64,000 nt of DNA from Lachnoclostridium sp. UBA1308 (GCA_002307215.1 DBTU01000047.1:62001-126000), one strand, 5' to 3'. Positions 15,835-25,083 are shown, numbered from the stretch's first letter. Numbers and translations: made by a program. Notes: a model not told the origin generated them from the sequence alone.

Positions 15835-17892
15835 TTATTTCGTATTACTTACAACAAAGCCACATTTTTCATTTTCACATACCAGTTTATTACCTTTTTC
15901 AACCAGTACGCCCCCGCACTTTTCACATCGGATGCTGGAGGGCTTTTGCCATGTCATAAATGCACAGACCGGATTGCCTGCACAACCGTAATATTTTCTT
16001 CCTTTTTTTGTCTTTCGAAGCACGATATCGTTACCGCATAAGGGACACGCAACCCCTATTTTCTCAAGATAAGGCTTGGTATTCTTACATTCCGGAAAAC
16101 CGGGACATGCAAGGAACCTGCCATGAGGTCCATATTTTACTACCATATTTCTTCCACACAGATCACAAATTTCTTCTGATACTTCATCATCAATCTGAAT
16201 CTTTTCTAATGCAGTCTGAGCATTAATAACCGCTTCATCCAGATCCGGATAGAAATTACTTATTATTGTCTTCCAGTTAACGGTTCCATCCTCAACACAA
16301 TCAAGCAGAGATTCCATATTTGCAGTGAAATTTACATCAACAATGCTGGAAAACGCACATTTCATAATACTATTCACCGCTTCTCCAAGCTCGGTTACAT
16401 ATAAATTTTTGTTTTCTTTTGCGACATATCGTCTTACGATGATTGTAGTTATTGTCGGCGAATAGGTACTTGGTCTTCCAATTCCCAGTTCCTCCAGCAT
16501 TTTAACCAAGGAAGCTTCCGAATAATGAGCCGGTGGCTGGGTGAAATGCTGGCTCTTATGAAGTTCGATCAGATTCAGTGTATCACCCTCTTTTAGATTA
16601 TCGAAGTTGACTGAGCTTTCTTCCTCTTCTTCCTCCGGTATATAGACGCTCATAAAACCTTCGAATACCAAGGATGAGGCTGTTGCAGAAAAGCGTAGCT
16701 CATTACCGTCAATCTTTATAGATGTTGTCTCATATTTTGCGGGTTGCATCCTGCTGGCGACAAATCTTTTCCAAATTAATTGGTAAAGTCTGTATTGATC
16801 CCTGCCAAGTGAATCCTTTACATCATTCGGGGTAAGCTCCACATACGTAGGACGGATTGCTTCATGAGCATCCTGAATTTTTTTTCCTGTACGTCCCTCA
16901 TTTGCCTCAAGAGCTACAAAGTCTTCTCCGTACTGACTTTTAATGAACTGCTTAACCGCCTGATCCGCTTCATCACTGATGCGGATGGAGTCGGTACGCA
17001 GATAAGTAATTAATCCGATTGTTCCATGTCCCTTGACTTCAACACCTTCATAAAGCTGTTGCGCGAGCTGCATTGTCTTCTGCGTAGAATAATTTAAATG
17101 TTTCGCTGCTTCCTGCTGTAAGGTACTTGTGGTAAAGGGAAGTGGAGATTTACGAATGCGCTCACTCTTCTTAATTTCTTTTACCGTAAAAGAGGCATCT
17201 TTTAGTTGCTTTAAGATTTCATCCATCTCTGCTTCAGAACGAATCACATTCTTAGAGTTGCCAAACTTCGCTACTAATGATTTCTTCTTACCCTTTAAAT
17301 CAAATTCAGCCTCAAGATTCCAGTATTCTTCGGGAACAAAAGCATTAATCTCATCCTCCCTATCACAGATAATTCGAAGTGCCACAGATTGAACCCTTCC
17401 TGCACTTAAACCACGTTTTATCTTTGACCAGAGCAATGGGCTTATCTTATAGCCCACCATACGATCAAGTATTCTTCTGGCCTGTTGGGCATTTACCAGA
17501 TCTAAATCAATATCTCTGGCTTGCTTAATCGAAGACTTCACAGCATTCTTAGTTATTTCATTAAACGTAATTCTGCTGGTATCCTTGTCTCCAAGCTTTA
17601 AGGTCTGGGCAAGATGCCAGGAAATAGCTTCCCCCTCACGGTCAGGGTCAGTCGCAAGATATACTTTATCTGCCTTCTTTACCTCCTTGCGGAGTTTAGC
17701 AAGCAAATCACCTTTTCCCCTGATTGTGATATATTTCGGTTCGTAATTATGATCGATATCAATACCCATTTGGCTTTTTGGCAAATCTCGTACATGTCCG
17801 TTCGATGCAAGAACCTCATAATTTGTACCGAGAAATTTCTTGATCGTTTTTGCCTTTGCCGGCGATTCTACAATAACAAGATATCTAGGCAT
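15835..17892 (-). CDS. topA: DNA topoisomerase I
   Basis: 685 residues. TOPRIM domain at the start (LVIVESPAKAKTIKKFLG; TDPDREGEAISW), a type IA core with the catalytic tyrosine at about Tyr297 in GLITYLRTDSIRIS, and three C-terminal four-Cys zinc ribbons (CDLCG, CPLCG and CEKCG starts). It relaxes negative supercoils during transcription and replication. GAGGG lies before the ATG. It sits 54 bases after dprA and upstream of codY; the genes often found between topA and codY in Bacillus (trmFO, xerC, clpQY) are missing here. Confidence 0.97.
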   Translation of the reverse strand: MPRYLVIVESPAKAKTIKKFLGTNYEVLASNGHVRDLPKSQMGIDIDHNYEPKYITIRGKGDLLAKLRKEVKKADKVYLATDPDREGEAISWHLAQTLKLGDKDTSRITFNEITKNAVKSSIKQARDIDLDLVNAQQARRILDRMVGYKISPLLWSKIKRGLSAGRVQSVALRIICDREDEINAFVPEEYWNLEAEFDLKGKKKSLVAKFGNSKNVIRSEAEMDEILKQLKDASFTVKEIKKSERIRKSPLPFTTSTLQQEAAKHLNYSTQKTMQLAQQLYEGVEVKGHGTIGLITYLRTDSIRISDEADQAVKQFIKSQYGEDFVALEANEGRTGKKIQDAHEAIRPTYVELTPNDVKDSLGRDQYRLYQLIWKRFVASRMQPAKYETTSIKIDGNELRFSATASSLVFEGFMSVYIPEEEEEESSVNFDNLKEGDTLNLIELHKSQHFTQPPAHYSEASLVKMLEELGIGRPSTYSPTITTIIVRRYVAKENKNLYVTELGEAVNSIMKCAFSSIVDVNFTANMESLLDCVEDGTVNWKTIISNFYPDLDEAVINAQTALEKIQIDDEVSEEICDLCGRNMVVKYGPHGRFLACPGFPECKNTKPYLEKIGVACPLCGNDIVLRKTKKGRKYYGCAGNPVCAFMTWQKPSSIRCEKCGGVLVEKGNKLVCENEKCGFVVSNTK

Positions 17893-17946
17893 ACTTGTGT
17901 TCCCTCATTTCTATGTGTAAATAGTAGTTTGTCAGATATTATAGTA

Positions 17947-19056
17947 TTAAATTTTTACGATATAATAATTCTTCGCTGTCTGTGTAATGAGTCCGCGAAG
18001 CTCCAGAAAGACAAGTTGTTCCATTAATAAATCCATGGAAAGCCCTGTCTGTAAGGCGATTTCCTCAATATGAATTGGTTGTAAACTTAACCTAGCATAC
18101 ACTATTTTCCCATTTGTTTCAAGAATTTTATTATTTTTTTTATTATTGTCACTGGCAGGGTTATAATTTGGTATCAAATCCTCCAGAATATCTTTTGGGT
18201 CTGTAACTAGTTTTGCCCCCATTTTTATTAAATTATTACAACCCCCACTTAGACAGTCCCATACTCTTCCAGGTAAGGAATAGACATCTTTTCCTTGTTC
18301 AAGTCCCATATCTACCGTAATCAAGGATCCGCTTTTTTCTTTCGCTTCAATTACCAATATTCCATCACATAGACCACTGATGATTCGGTTCCGCATCGGA
18401 AAATTACCCCGAAGCGGCGGAATACCGGGTGCATATTCCGAAATAATTCCACCTTCTTTTTGCATATCCATATAAAGGCCGATGTTTTCCTTGGGATAAC
18501 AGATGTCAATCCCACATCCGAGAATTCCATAGGTGATTCCTCCTGTACTCAACGCACCGACATGTGCATAGGAATCAATTCCTCTTGCCAGACCGCTGAC
18601 GATTGAAATTTCCTCCCTTACAAGCTCTGCAGCAAAATGCTTCGCCATCTCCTTCCCATAAGGAGAACACTCCCTTGCACCGACAACGGCCAAAAGCTTC
18701 TCATCATCGTGGGGTATTCTTCCCTTGACATACAATGCAAACGGAGACTCATATATATTACGAAGTTTATCCGGATAATGTTCTTCCTCCTTTGACACAA
18801 AATATATGCCGTTCTTTGCCAGTTTAGCATAGCTGTCATGTATTTTCACTTCGTCCCTTCCGATACAGATATTTTCGATATCGTTCATTAAGAAACATCT
18901 ATTTGTTTCATTTTCATATAAAAACTTCAGCAGTATCTCTTTTGAAGCACGAAATACTGCTTCGGCACTACCGAAGTATTGAAGTAGCAGCTCTATTTTC
19001 TTAATGCCGACATTATGAATATTAGCCAGCCAGTAATTATATTCCTCTTGTAACAT
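17947..19056 (-). CDS. dprA: DNA-processing protein DprA (Smf)
   Basis: 369 residues. An N-terminal SAM-like helical part, the Rossmann-like DprA core (VVGARECSPYGKEMAKHFAA; SGLARGIDSYAHVGAL; ILGCGIDICYPKEN; SEYAPGIPP) and a C-terminal winged helix (about 305-369). DprA loads RecA on incoming single-stranded DNA during transformation. It is encoded between comM and topA, the common Firmicute order. AAGGAG precedes the ATG. Presence does not by itself prove that the organism is competent. Confidence 0.95.
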   Translation of the reverse strand: MLQEEYNYWLANIHNVGIKKIELLLQYFGSAEAVFRASKEILLKFLYENETNRCFLMNDIENICIGRDEVKIHDSYAKLAKNGIYFVSKEEEHYPDKLRNIYESPFALYVKGRIPHDDEKLLAVVGARECSPYGKEMAKHFAAELVREEISIVSGLARGIDSYAHVGALSTGGITYGILGCGIDICYPKENIGLYMDMQKEGGIISEYAPGIPPLRGNFPMRNRIISGLCDGILVIEAKEKSGSLITVDMGLEQGKDVYSLPGRVWDCLSGGCNNLIKMGAKLVTDPKDILEDLIPNYNPASDNNKKNNKILETNGKIVYARLSLQPIHIEEIALQTGLSMDLLMEQLVFLELRGLITQTAKNYYIVKI

Positions 19057-19121
19057 TTCTATTGCTCCTTATCCATTATTATTTAGAAATTGCGGGTTTG
19101 ATATGGTATATTTCGCCGGCA

Positions 19122-20654
19122 TCACTCTCCCCAGTATTTTTGATCCATGCTACGGTAACAGATTGCTTCGCTGATGTGTCTTGTCGTAATCTTTTCATTC
19201 TGATCAAGATCGGCTATGGTTCTTGCCACCTTAAGAATTCTGTGGTATGCCCTAGCGCTTAGATTCATCTTGTGAAAGGCTTCTTCCAGGAGTGATTGTT
19301 CTTCCACTCCCAGCTTACAGAATTTCTTAATGGTACGTGGTGTCAGTTCACAATTAAAATAAATATTCGTTCCTTGATACCGGTTAAGCTGCATCTGTCT
19401 GGCAATTGCCACACGCGCTCTGATATCCTTGGAAGTCTCCTGCTTTGCATTAACTTGAAGTTCTTTATAATTCATCTGTAAAGCCTCAATGCAAATGTCA
19501 AAACGATCCAGCAGTGGTTGAGAAATCCTTCCCAGATAACGTTTCACCAGATTGATAGAGCAATTACATTTGTTCCGATCCGGATAATAGCCACAACTGC
19601 AAGGGTTCATGGCTGCCACAAGCATAAAACCGGCAGGATATCGATAAGTAGCATTCAGTCTTGCAATTGTGACCGACTTGTCCTCTAGGGGCTGTCTGAG
19701 TACTTCAATTGTATTCTTCATGAATTCGGGAAGTTCGTCGAGGAACAGGACTCCGTGATGTGCCAGACTGATCTCTCCGGGCTTAGGTATCCTACCGCCA
19801 CCGACCAATGCTGTCGTTGTAATTGTATGATGCGGACTTCTGAAGGGCCTTCTCGCAATCAGTGCCTGATTGTCCAGTAGTCCTGCTATACTGTAGATTT
19901 TAGATATCTCCACGCTCTCTTCGAAGGATAATTCCGGCATAATCGAAGAAATACGTTTTGCGATCATAGTCTTGCCCGAACCGGGCGGTCCGATCATCAG
20001 TATATTGTGCATACCGCTTACGGCTATTTCGATTGCTCTTTTTGCGGCAAGCTGACCCGCTACCTCACTAAAATCAAGGCCGTCTGCATCATCATCCACA
20101 CAAAACAAACTGGTGATATCCACATTTTCCGGCTTTACATCACTTCTACCACTAAGAAGCTCCACCGCCTCAGCTAGTGTTGCTACGCCGTAGGTTAATA
20201 TGCCGGCAACTACGGCTCCTTCCCTCGCATTTTCCTTTGGAACGATGCACTTTGTAAAGCCCTGTTGTTTCGCGGAATACACGATAGGCAGAACACCATT
20301 TACCTTATTCACATTACCATTTAAGCTGAGTTCCCCGATTATCAGGAAATCTTTGAGATTTTCCTCGGGAAGATGGCCAAAGGCCGTTAGAATTGCAATT
20401 GCAACCGATAGATCGAAGGCGGTGCCTTCTTTGTGGATATCCGCAGGGGATAAATTGACGGTAATTCGCTTTGCCGGAAGAAGATATCCGGAATTCTTCA
20501 GTGCGATCCGGACCCTCTCTCTTGCCTCCTTAACCTCTGAGCTAAGAAAACCTACCATATCGAAGATAGGAAGACCATCACTGACATCTGCCTCAACCGA
20601 GATAAGCAAGCCGTCAATTCCGTGAATCGCGCCACTGTAAGCTTTACTGAACAT
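19122..20654 (-). CDS. comM: ComM/YifB family Mg-chelatase-like AAA+ ATPase
   Basis: 510 residues from the ATG at 20654, chosen because AAAGGAG lies just upstream and the protein then begins MFSKAYSGAIHGIDGLLISV, the family start. N-terminal Lon-protease-like fold domain, Walker A GPPGSGKTMIAKR, Walker B GVLFLDELPEF, a Cys cluster (NPCSCGYYPDRNKCNC) and a C-terminal Mg-chelatase part with SARAYHRILKVARTIADL. Family members are helicases that extend branch migration during transformation. It lies upstream of dprA. Confidence 0.94.
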   Translation of the reverse strand: MFSKAYSGAIHGIDGLLISVEADVSDGLPIFDMVGFLSSEVKEARERVRIALKNSGYLLPAKRITVNLSPADIHKEGTAFDLSVAIAILTAFGHLPEENLKDFLIIGELSLNGNVNKVNGVLPIVYSAKQQGFTKCIVPKENAREGAVVAGILTYGVATLAEAVELLSGRSDVKPENVDITSLFCVDDDADGLDFSEVAGQLAAKRAIEIAVSGMHNILMIGPPGSGKTMIAKRISSIMPELSFEESVEISKIYSIAGLLDNQALIARRPFRSPHHTITTTALVGGGRIPKPGEISLAHHGVLFLDELPEFMKNTIEVLRQPLEDKSVTIARLNATYRYPAGFMLVAAMNPCSCGYYPDRNKCNCSINLVKRYLGRISQPLLDRFDICIEALQMNYKELQVNAKQETSKDIRARVAIARQMQLNRYQGTNIYFNCELTPRTIKKFCKLGVEEQSLLEEAFHKMNLSARAYHRILKVARTIADLDQNEKITTRHISEAICYRSMDQKYWGE

Positions 20655-20705
20655 AATACTCCTTTCATTGTCTCTCCTCAATGAAGGAATCATTTGCTTA
20701 TAGGT

Positions 20706-20734
20706 AGTATAACAAAAAATGGAAAAACAGGCAA
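20706..20734 (-). promoter_or_regulatory. Candidate promoter of comM-dprA-topA
   Basis: TTGCCT (20729-20734), 17 bases, TATACT (20706-20711) on the minus strand, about 52 bases upstream of the comM start. Both hexamers match the vegetative consensus well. Confidence 0.6.
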
Positions 20735-20779
20735 GAAGAATTGTAATGGAGGGTCTTCAGTTTATTATTCTAGGGACGT

Positions 20780-21091
20780 TTGCTGACAGGAATCTCGATG
20801 ATGGGATGTCCTTTTGAAAAGCTAGTTGCAGTTTACTAGCATTTCTAAGGTCTCCAAAGCGAACGAAGTTCGCTATACTCGCTTGGGACAATCAGACCAC
20901 GCAAAAACTCCTCGGTTAAAGATAGGAAAAACCTACACAGTAGCTTTTTTCTATCTTTAATTCGTCAAACATTTGCGTTCGTGCGAATTATCGCACGTCT
21001 GATTTCACTGCTCCCTCAGACACCTAAGAATTGCACGCAAACTGCAAATGCTTTCAAAAGGACATCCCATCACCGTTCTTCCTGTCAGCAA
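20780..21091. repeat. 312-base fold-back element (family D)
   Basis: The two halves are imperfect reverse complements over their whole length. The outer arms share TTGCTGACAGGAA and GATGGGATGTCCTTTTGAAA, then TTGCAGTTT and a TTCT(T/A)AGGT segment further in. The centre is a clean hairpin of AAAGATAG and CTATCTTT. Small hairpins (CGAACGAAGTTCG on the left, GTGCGATAATTCGCAC on the right) branch from the arms. It fills most of the 540-base gap between the DUF1062 gene and comM. No protein and no clear target duplication were found. A 66-codon frame crossing its right arm (21005-21205) is considered spurious. Only one copy is in the window. Confidence 0.75.
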
Positions 21092-21194
21092 CCTGTCATT
21101 GTTTCTATTAAGCGAATTACACTTTTCAATAATTCGCATTAGCTCCCATGTGCCGCCTTCGGCGGCTCTCAAATCAAGGGTGTGAAGTTGTTCT

Positions 21195-21839
21195 TTATTT
21201 TGCACTACCCTCCGAGCAGAAAATCTCCATCTCTTGACTTACATATTTTGAAACAGCCGATATCTTCCCTTCATCAATCATGGTATTTATCCTGCTTCTT
21301 GACATATGTAATATCTCCGCTAATACTTTATCTGTTCTGATTTTAAGCTGATAGTGATTTTGTATTATAATACTCTCCATTGTGCCGCAACCAACAAATT
21401 TGGTCAGCGACACAATTTTACCGTGTGTAAAAGCTTGATTTTCCACACTACTCCCGTCAGACTTCAAGGTTTGATCATTATCCACAGTTATATGATACCC
21501 AATTTGCTCTAAATCAATTTCAGCTTTGTTTTTCGTAAACAGTTCTTTTCTGTTACCATACTCAGTTGCTAGTATTAAATCATTTGCCAAAAATCTTCCA
21601 TATTCTTCCTTACTGATATTAGACATCTTAATACGTTCATAGATGGTCAGGTTATATGTATGTTTGCATTTTTCACATTGATAGATTAACCAGACGTCTA
21701 ATTGACTACCATTAGCATTTACCCGAAAATTATTTGTATTGACATAAGTGCTTTGACCTCCGCACTTCGCACAATTTCGTATAACTTTGTAAGAGCCGTC
21801 AGGTATCAAATGATATACTGTCTTCTTTGAATAGCTCAT
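21195..21839 (-). CDS. DUF1062 family protein
   Basis: 214 residues. The N-terminal half holds a four-Cys zinc-ribbon-like pair (RNCAKCGG and YQCEKCKHTYNL) and the arrangement expected for DUF1062 proteins, whose function is unknown. The C-terminal part (about 155-205) reads ADKVLAEILHMSRSRINTMI-like, with a possible helix-turn-helix, so nucleic acid binding is conceivable. AGGAG precedes the ATG. It stands alone between two non-coding stretches; a hairpin lies in its presumed leader (21870-21918). Neighbouring genes do not reveal a pathway. Confidence 0.75.
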   Translation of the reverse strand: MSYSKKTVYHLIPDGSYKVIRNCAKCGGQSTYVNTNNFRVNANGSQLDVWLIYQCEKCKHTYNLTIYERIKMSNISKEEYGRFLANDLILATEYGNRKELFTKNKAEIDLEQIGYHITVDNDQTLKSDGSSVENQAFTHGKIVSLTKFVGCGTMESIIIQNHYQLKIRTDKVLAEILHMSRSRINTMIDEGKISAVSKYVSQEMEIFCSEGSAK

Positions 21840-22157
21840 TTTGCATCTCCTTATATGATTTTAGGATTTGCAAAGGCTATTGCTTATTCAATTATATTTT
21901 ATTTGCAATAGCCTCTGCTATGCAAAATGAACCGGTGTGCACATAAAGCGTCCTCCTGCTAATATTATTCATATTTCAATTAATATCACTATTGTAAGCA
22001 CAAATGAACTTAATAGCATACCTCATAAATTTTTAGAAGAGAGAATAAGCGATAATTACTGATTCAATCCCAAAAATATAATAAAAAAAAGCAAACCCGC
22101 TCTTCCAAGTAAAGCAGGTTTGCCTACGATATATTATATGAATACCTTCTATTGTCT
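21840..22157. other. Non-coding gap with leader hairpin and murA terminator
   Basis: The stretch holds a hairpin (GGCTATTGC/GCAATAGCC, 21870-21918) just upstream of the DUF1062 gene and the terminator of the murA paralogue (22082-22124). The remainder is AT-rich, and I see no further gene in it. Confidence 0.7.
22082..22124 (-). terminator. Rho-independent terminator of the murA paralogue
   Basis: GCAAACC...GGTTTGC stem (22091-22123) with internal AGC/GCT pairing, followed on the minus strand by eight T (22083-22090). It lies 34 bases after the stop. Confidence 0.85.
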
Positions 22158-23468
22158 TTATATACATTTTTTCTGAACAATTGTCTCAATTGTATCTTTA
22201 TCGATAACCGAAACTTCTGCGCCTAACCCCATAAGTTTTTTAACAAAATTATCATATCCTCTTAATATATGATTTAACCCGTATATTTTTGATTCACCTT
22301 CAGCGATCAATGCTGCCATAACCAGTGATACAGCCATCCTAATATCTGTTCCTTCTAGGGATGCTCCCGCCAAATTCTGTATACCCTCAATTATAATATT
22401 AGTAGCAATATTAGTATGTACCATGCCCATTCTGCTTAATTCATATAAATGGTTAAACCGCTCCGTATGAATTGTGTCTTTGATAATCGACATTCCGATA
22501 CAATGTGAAGAATACACGGTAGCTATTGGCTGCAAATCAGTGGGAAATCCAGGAAATGGTAATGCCTCAACATGGATTGGACTTAGCTCACAATTAGTTG
22601 CATCTATGAAAATGTTACTATCTTCAATTTTAATATCAACACCTGAGTCAGCTAGAATTGATGTTACGGAAATAACATGCTCCGGTATCACATTTTTAAT
22701 AATACCTCGACCCTTTGTAACTGCTAACATAAATAAAAAGGTACCGGCTTCCAAACGATCAGGTATAACCTCATGAGATGTTCTGACCAATTTACTATCC
22801 GAAGTTTTTATACGTATTACAGGCGTACCTGCTCCTGAAATTCGCGTTCCCATAGAATTTAGTAAAATTGCCAAATCTACGATTTCCGGTTCCATGGCAG
22901 CATTGTAAATAATCGTTTCACTATCTGCTGCACTTGCAACTAACATTGCATTTTCTGTTGCACCTACACTAGGAAACCGCAAAAAAATATTCTGTCCTTT
23001 ATACGGAAATTGTGTTGCTTCGCATTTCACAAATCCATCAACAACTTTCGTTTTAATCCCGAATTTATCGAACACATATAAATGAATATCAATAGGTCTG
23101 TTTCCTATCTTATCTCCACCTGAAAGTGGCACGACTGCCTTCCCAAACTTGGCTAGTAAGACACCTAGAAACAAATTTGATGCTCTGATTTTAGAGACAT
23201 ATTGTTTACTTAACTCATTGTAAATGATATTTCCTTCAATTCTTACCGAATTGCTTTCACAATTCAGTTGAATACCTATCTCCCCTAAAATACCCTTCAT
23301 GGCCTCGACATCAGATATCAGTGGTGCATTTGTTAATACCCCAACGCCATCCCCCAAACACATCGCCGGAATAAGTGCCAAAATCGAATTCTTTGAACCA
23401 CTGATTTTAATATTTCCTTTGAGAGCTTTTCCACCCTTTACTTTTATATAAGTCTCATTCTTTAACAT
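22158..23468 (-). CDS. murA: UDP-GlcNAc 1-carboxyvinyltransferase paralogue with Asp at the catalytic Cys position
   Basis: 436 residues with the full EPSP-synthase-like fold. The Lys-Asn pair (K26-N27 in SGSKNS), the Arg of IGNRP, the FPTDLQP loop and ERFNHLYELSRMG are all present. The catalytic loop reads SGGDKIGNRP, with Asp119 where fosfomycin-sensitive MurA has Cys (Cys115 in E. coli). Natural Asp-type enzymes (for example in mycobacteria) are active and insensitive to fosfomycin, so this protein is probably an intrinsically resistant isozyme. The second MurA in the window (39657-40925) keeps Cys. It is a single-gene unit with its own terminator and a palindrome in its leader. Confidence 0.9.
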   Translation of the reverse strand: MLKNETYIKVKGGKALKGNIKISGSKNSILALIPAMCLGDGVGVLTNAPLISDVEAMKGILGEIGIQLNCESNSVRIEGNIIYNELSKQYVSKIRASNLFLGVLLAKFGKAVVPLSGGDKIGNRPIDIHLYVFDKFGIKTKVVDGFVKCEATQFPYKGQNIFLRFPSVGATENAMLVASAADSETIIYNAAMEPEIVDLAILLNSMGTRISGAGTPVIRIKTSDSKLVRTSHEVIPDRLEAGTFLFMLAVTKGRGIIKNVIPEHVISVTSILADSGVDIKIEDSNIFIDATNCELSPIHVEALPFPGFPTDLQPIATVYSSHCIGMSIIKDTIHTERFNHLYELSRMGMVHTNIATNIIIEGIQNLAGASLEGTDIRMAVSLVMAALIAEGESKIYGLNHILRGYDNFVKKLMGLGAEVSVIDKDTIETIVQKKCI

Positions 23469-23513
23469 TCTGACCTTACATGCCTCCCTTACAAATCCAA
23501 ATCAGTTATATTC

Positions 23514-23542
23514 TGTAAAATATAGCAACCATATATTTTACA
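23514..23542. promoter_or_regulatory. Perfect 11-bp inverted repeat in the murA-paralogue leader
   Basis: TGTAAAATATA (23514-23524) and its exact reverse complement (23532-23542) are separated by seven bases. A TATAAT-like -10 (23554-23559, minus strand) lies just upstream, so the palindrome would be near the start of the transcript, 46 bases before the start codon. It could be a repressor operator or an RNA hairpin. Confidence 0.5.
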
Positions 23543-23591
23543 TTTTCCATTTCATTATACCTTAAATGCATGGAGGATACCACCAATATTT

Positions 23592-23707
23592 TAGGAACCG
23601 TGACTATTCAGTCACTGCGGTTCTTTCGAACCGCTGCACACAAAATATGTTGAAAAAATATATTTTGGCGCCGGATTTCCCGGAGTATTGAATAGTTACA
23701 AGGAACC
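23592..23707 (+). mobile_element. MITE-like element, family A copy 2, shortened
   Basis: A 100-base copy (23600-23699) begins GTGACTATTCAG and ends TTGAATAGTTAC. It is flanked by TAGGAACC and AAGGAACC (7 of 8 bases identical). Compared with copies 1 and 3 the third internal hairpin is reduced to a CCGG/CCGG stem, while the first (CGGTTC/GAACCG) is unchanged and the second remains paired. It lies between the divergent murA paralogue and fprA genes. The rest of this 436-base gap holds the fprA promoter and the murA leader. Confidence 0.82.
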
Positions 23708-23718
23708 GTACTAATATC

Positions 23719-23748
23719 TTGTGATGATAGTAGTATTTATGCTACAAT
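23719..23748 (+). promoter_or_regulatory. Candidate promoter of the flavodiiron gene
   Basis: TTGTGA (23719-23724), 18 bases, TACAAT (23743-23748), about 155 bases before the fprA start. The leader between them is AT-rich and without obvious structure. Confidence 0.5.
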
Positions 23749-23904
23749 AAAACAACACAAAGATTATCAATGAACTGTTTGACAAAATATAATAATGATA
23801 TTACAATATCAATAATCATTCCTATTATAGCATTGATATTTTATTTCTATGAATCGCTTTTATATAAGCTAAATAAATTATGTATTTTAAAGGAGGTCTA
23901 TTCT

Positions 23905-25068
23905 ATGAACAAAATTGAATTGAAGCCTGGGATTTACTATGTTGGTGTTGTTGACTGGAACTTACGTAATTTTCACGGCTATTCCATCCATAAAGGAACC
24001 ACATATAATGCATATCTGATTATTGATGAAAAAATTGCATTAATAGATACTGTGAAGGCTCCCTTTGCAAAGGAGCTGCTGGACCGTATATCTGAGATTG
24101 TCGACCCTGCCGATATTGATTATCTGATTTCCAATCATGTTGAGATGGATCATTCCGGAGCCATCCCTGTTGTTATGCAAAAAGCAACTAATGCAGTCCT
24201 TATTACCTCAGCCCCGAGTGGACTGAAGGGTTTGAAGGCTCATTATGGTGATAACTTCAATTTCAAGGAAGTAAAAGCCGGAGACAGTCTATCCCTCGGT
24301 AAAAGAAGCCTGTCCTTTGTCGGCACACCGATGCTTCACTGGCCTGATAACATGGTAACCTACTGTCCGGAGGAGAAAATACTTTTTTCAAATGATGCCT
24401 TCGGACAACACTTTACCTCCAGCAAACATTTCGATGACGAAGTGAGTTTACCTCAGGTTATGAATGATGTACAAGGCTATTATGCCAATATTTTGATGCC
24501 TTTTGGCGCTCAGGCTAATAAAGCCCTTGAAATTCTTGATAAACTAGAAATTGATATGATTGCTCCAAGCCACGGTGTCATCTGGAGAAGTCATGTGAAA
24601 GAGGTTTTAGAAGCATACCACCGTTATGCGGACGGTGAAACCGATGATACGGCTCTTGTTATCTTCGATTCCATGTGGCATTCCACAGAGGCCATGGCTC
24701 ACAGCATAGCGGAGGGCTTTGATAAACGCAGTACCAAGGTGCAACTCCTGGATTTAAAGGAAAACGAATTATCCGACATAATCACAGAGGTTCTTACTGC
24801 TCGATATCTGGTAGTGGGATCCCCGACCCTAAATAATAATCTTCTTCCGAATGTTGCAGCATTACTCTCCTATCTTAGGGGCCTGCAACCAAAGGGAAAG
24901 AAGGGCTTTGCTTTCGGATCCTACGGCTGGGGCGGACAAAGCATCGGCCAGGTTAATCAAGCTCTTGAGGAGTTGGGAATAGAGATAATCATGGAGCCTA
25001 TCAGAATTAATTATATTCCCTCCAAAGAACAGCTTAATGATCTCGAGAACAAAGTAGCTTCTTTATAA
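23905..25068 (+). CDS. fprA: Flavodiiron protein (FprA/ROO type)
   Basis: 387 residues from the ATG at 23905, chosen for the AAAGGAGG upstream; the longer open frame adds an unrelated stretch. The N-terminal beta-lactamase-like domain has the diiron ligands SNHVEMDHSG (HxExDH near residues 78-83) and later ligands around MLHWPDNM and APSHGVIWR. The C-terminal flavodoxin domain starts near residue 250 (LVIFDSMWHSTEAMAHSIAE) and binds FMN. Family members reduce O2 to water or NO to N2O and protect anaerobes. No rubredoxin domain is fused, so an external electron donor is needed. Confidence 0.94.
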   Translation: MNKIELKPGIYYVGVVDWNLRNFHGYSIHKGTTYNAYLIIDEKIALIDTVKAPFAKELLDRISEIVDPADIDYLISNHVEMDHSGAIPVVMQKATNAVLITSAPSGLKGLKAHYGDNFNFKEVKAGDSLSLGKRSLSFVGTPMLHWPDNMVTYCPEEKILFSNDAFGQHFTSSKHFDDEVSLPQVMNDVQGYYANILMPFGAQANKALEILDKLEIDMIAPSHGVIWRSHVKEVLEAYHRYADGETDDTALVIFDSMWHSTEAMAHSIAEGFDKRSTKVQLLDLKENELSDIITEVLTARYLVVGSPTLNNNLLPNVAALLSYLRGLQPKGKKGFAFGSYGWGGQSIGQVNQALEELGIEIIMEPIRINYIPSKEQLNDLENKVASL

Positions 25069-25083
25069 AATAATGGAATGATA

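Noticed and set aside
21005..21205. 66-codon open frame on the minus strand beside the DUF1062 gene
   Set aside because: It runs through one arm of the 312-base fold-back, has no convincing ribosome-binding site and its sequence is explained by the repeat.
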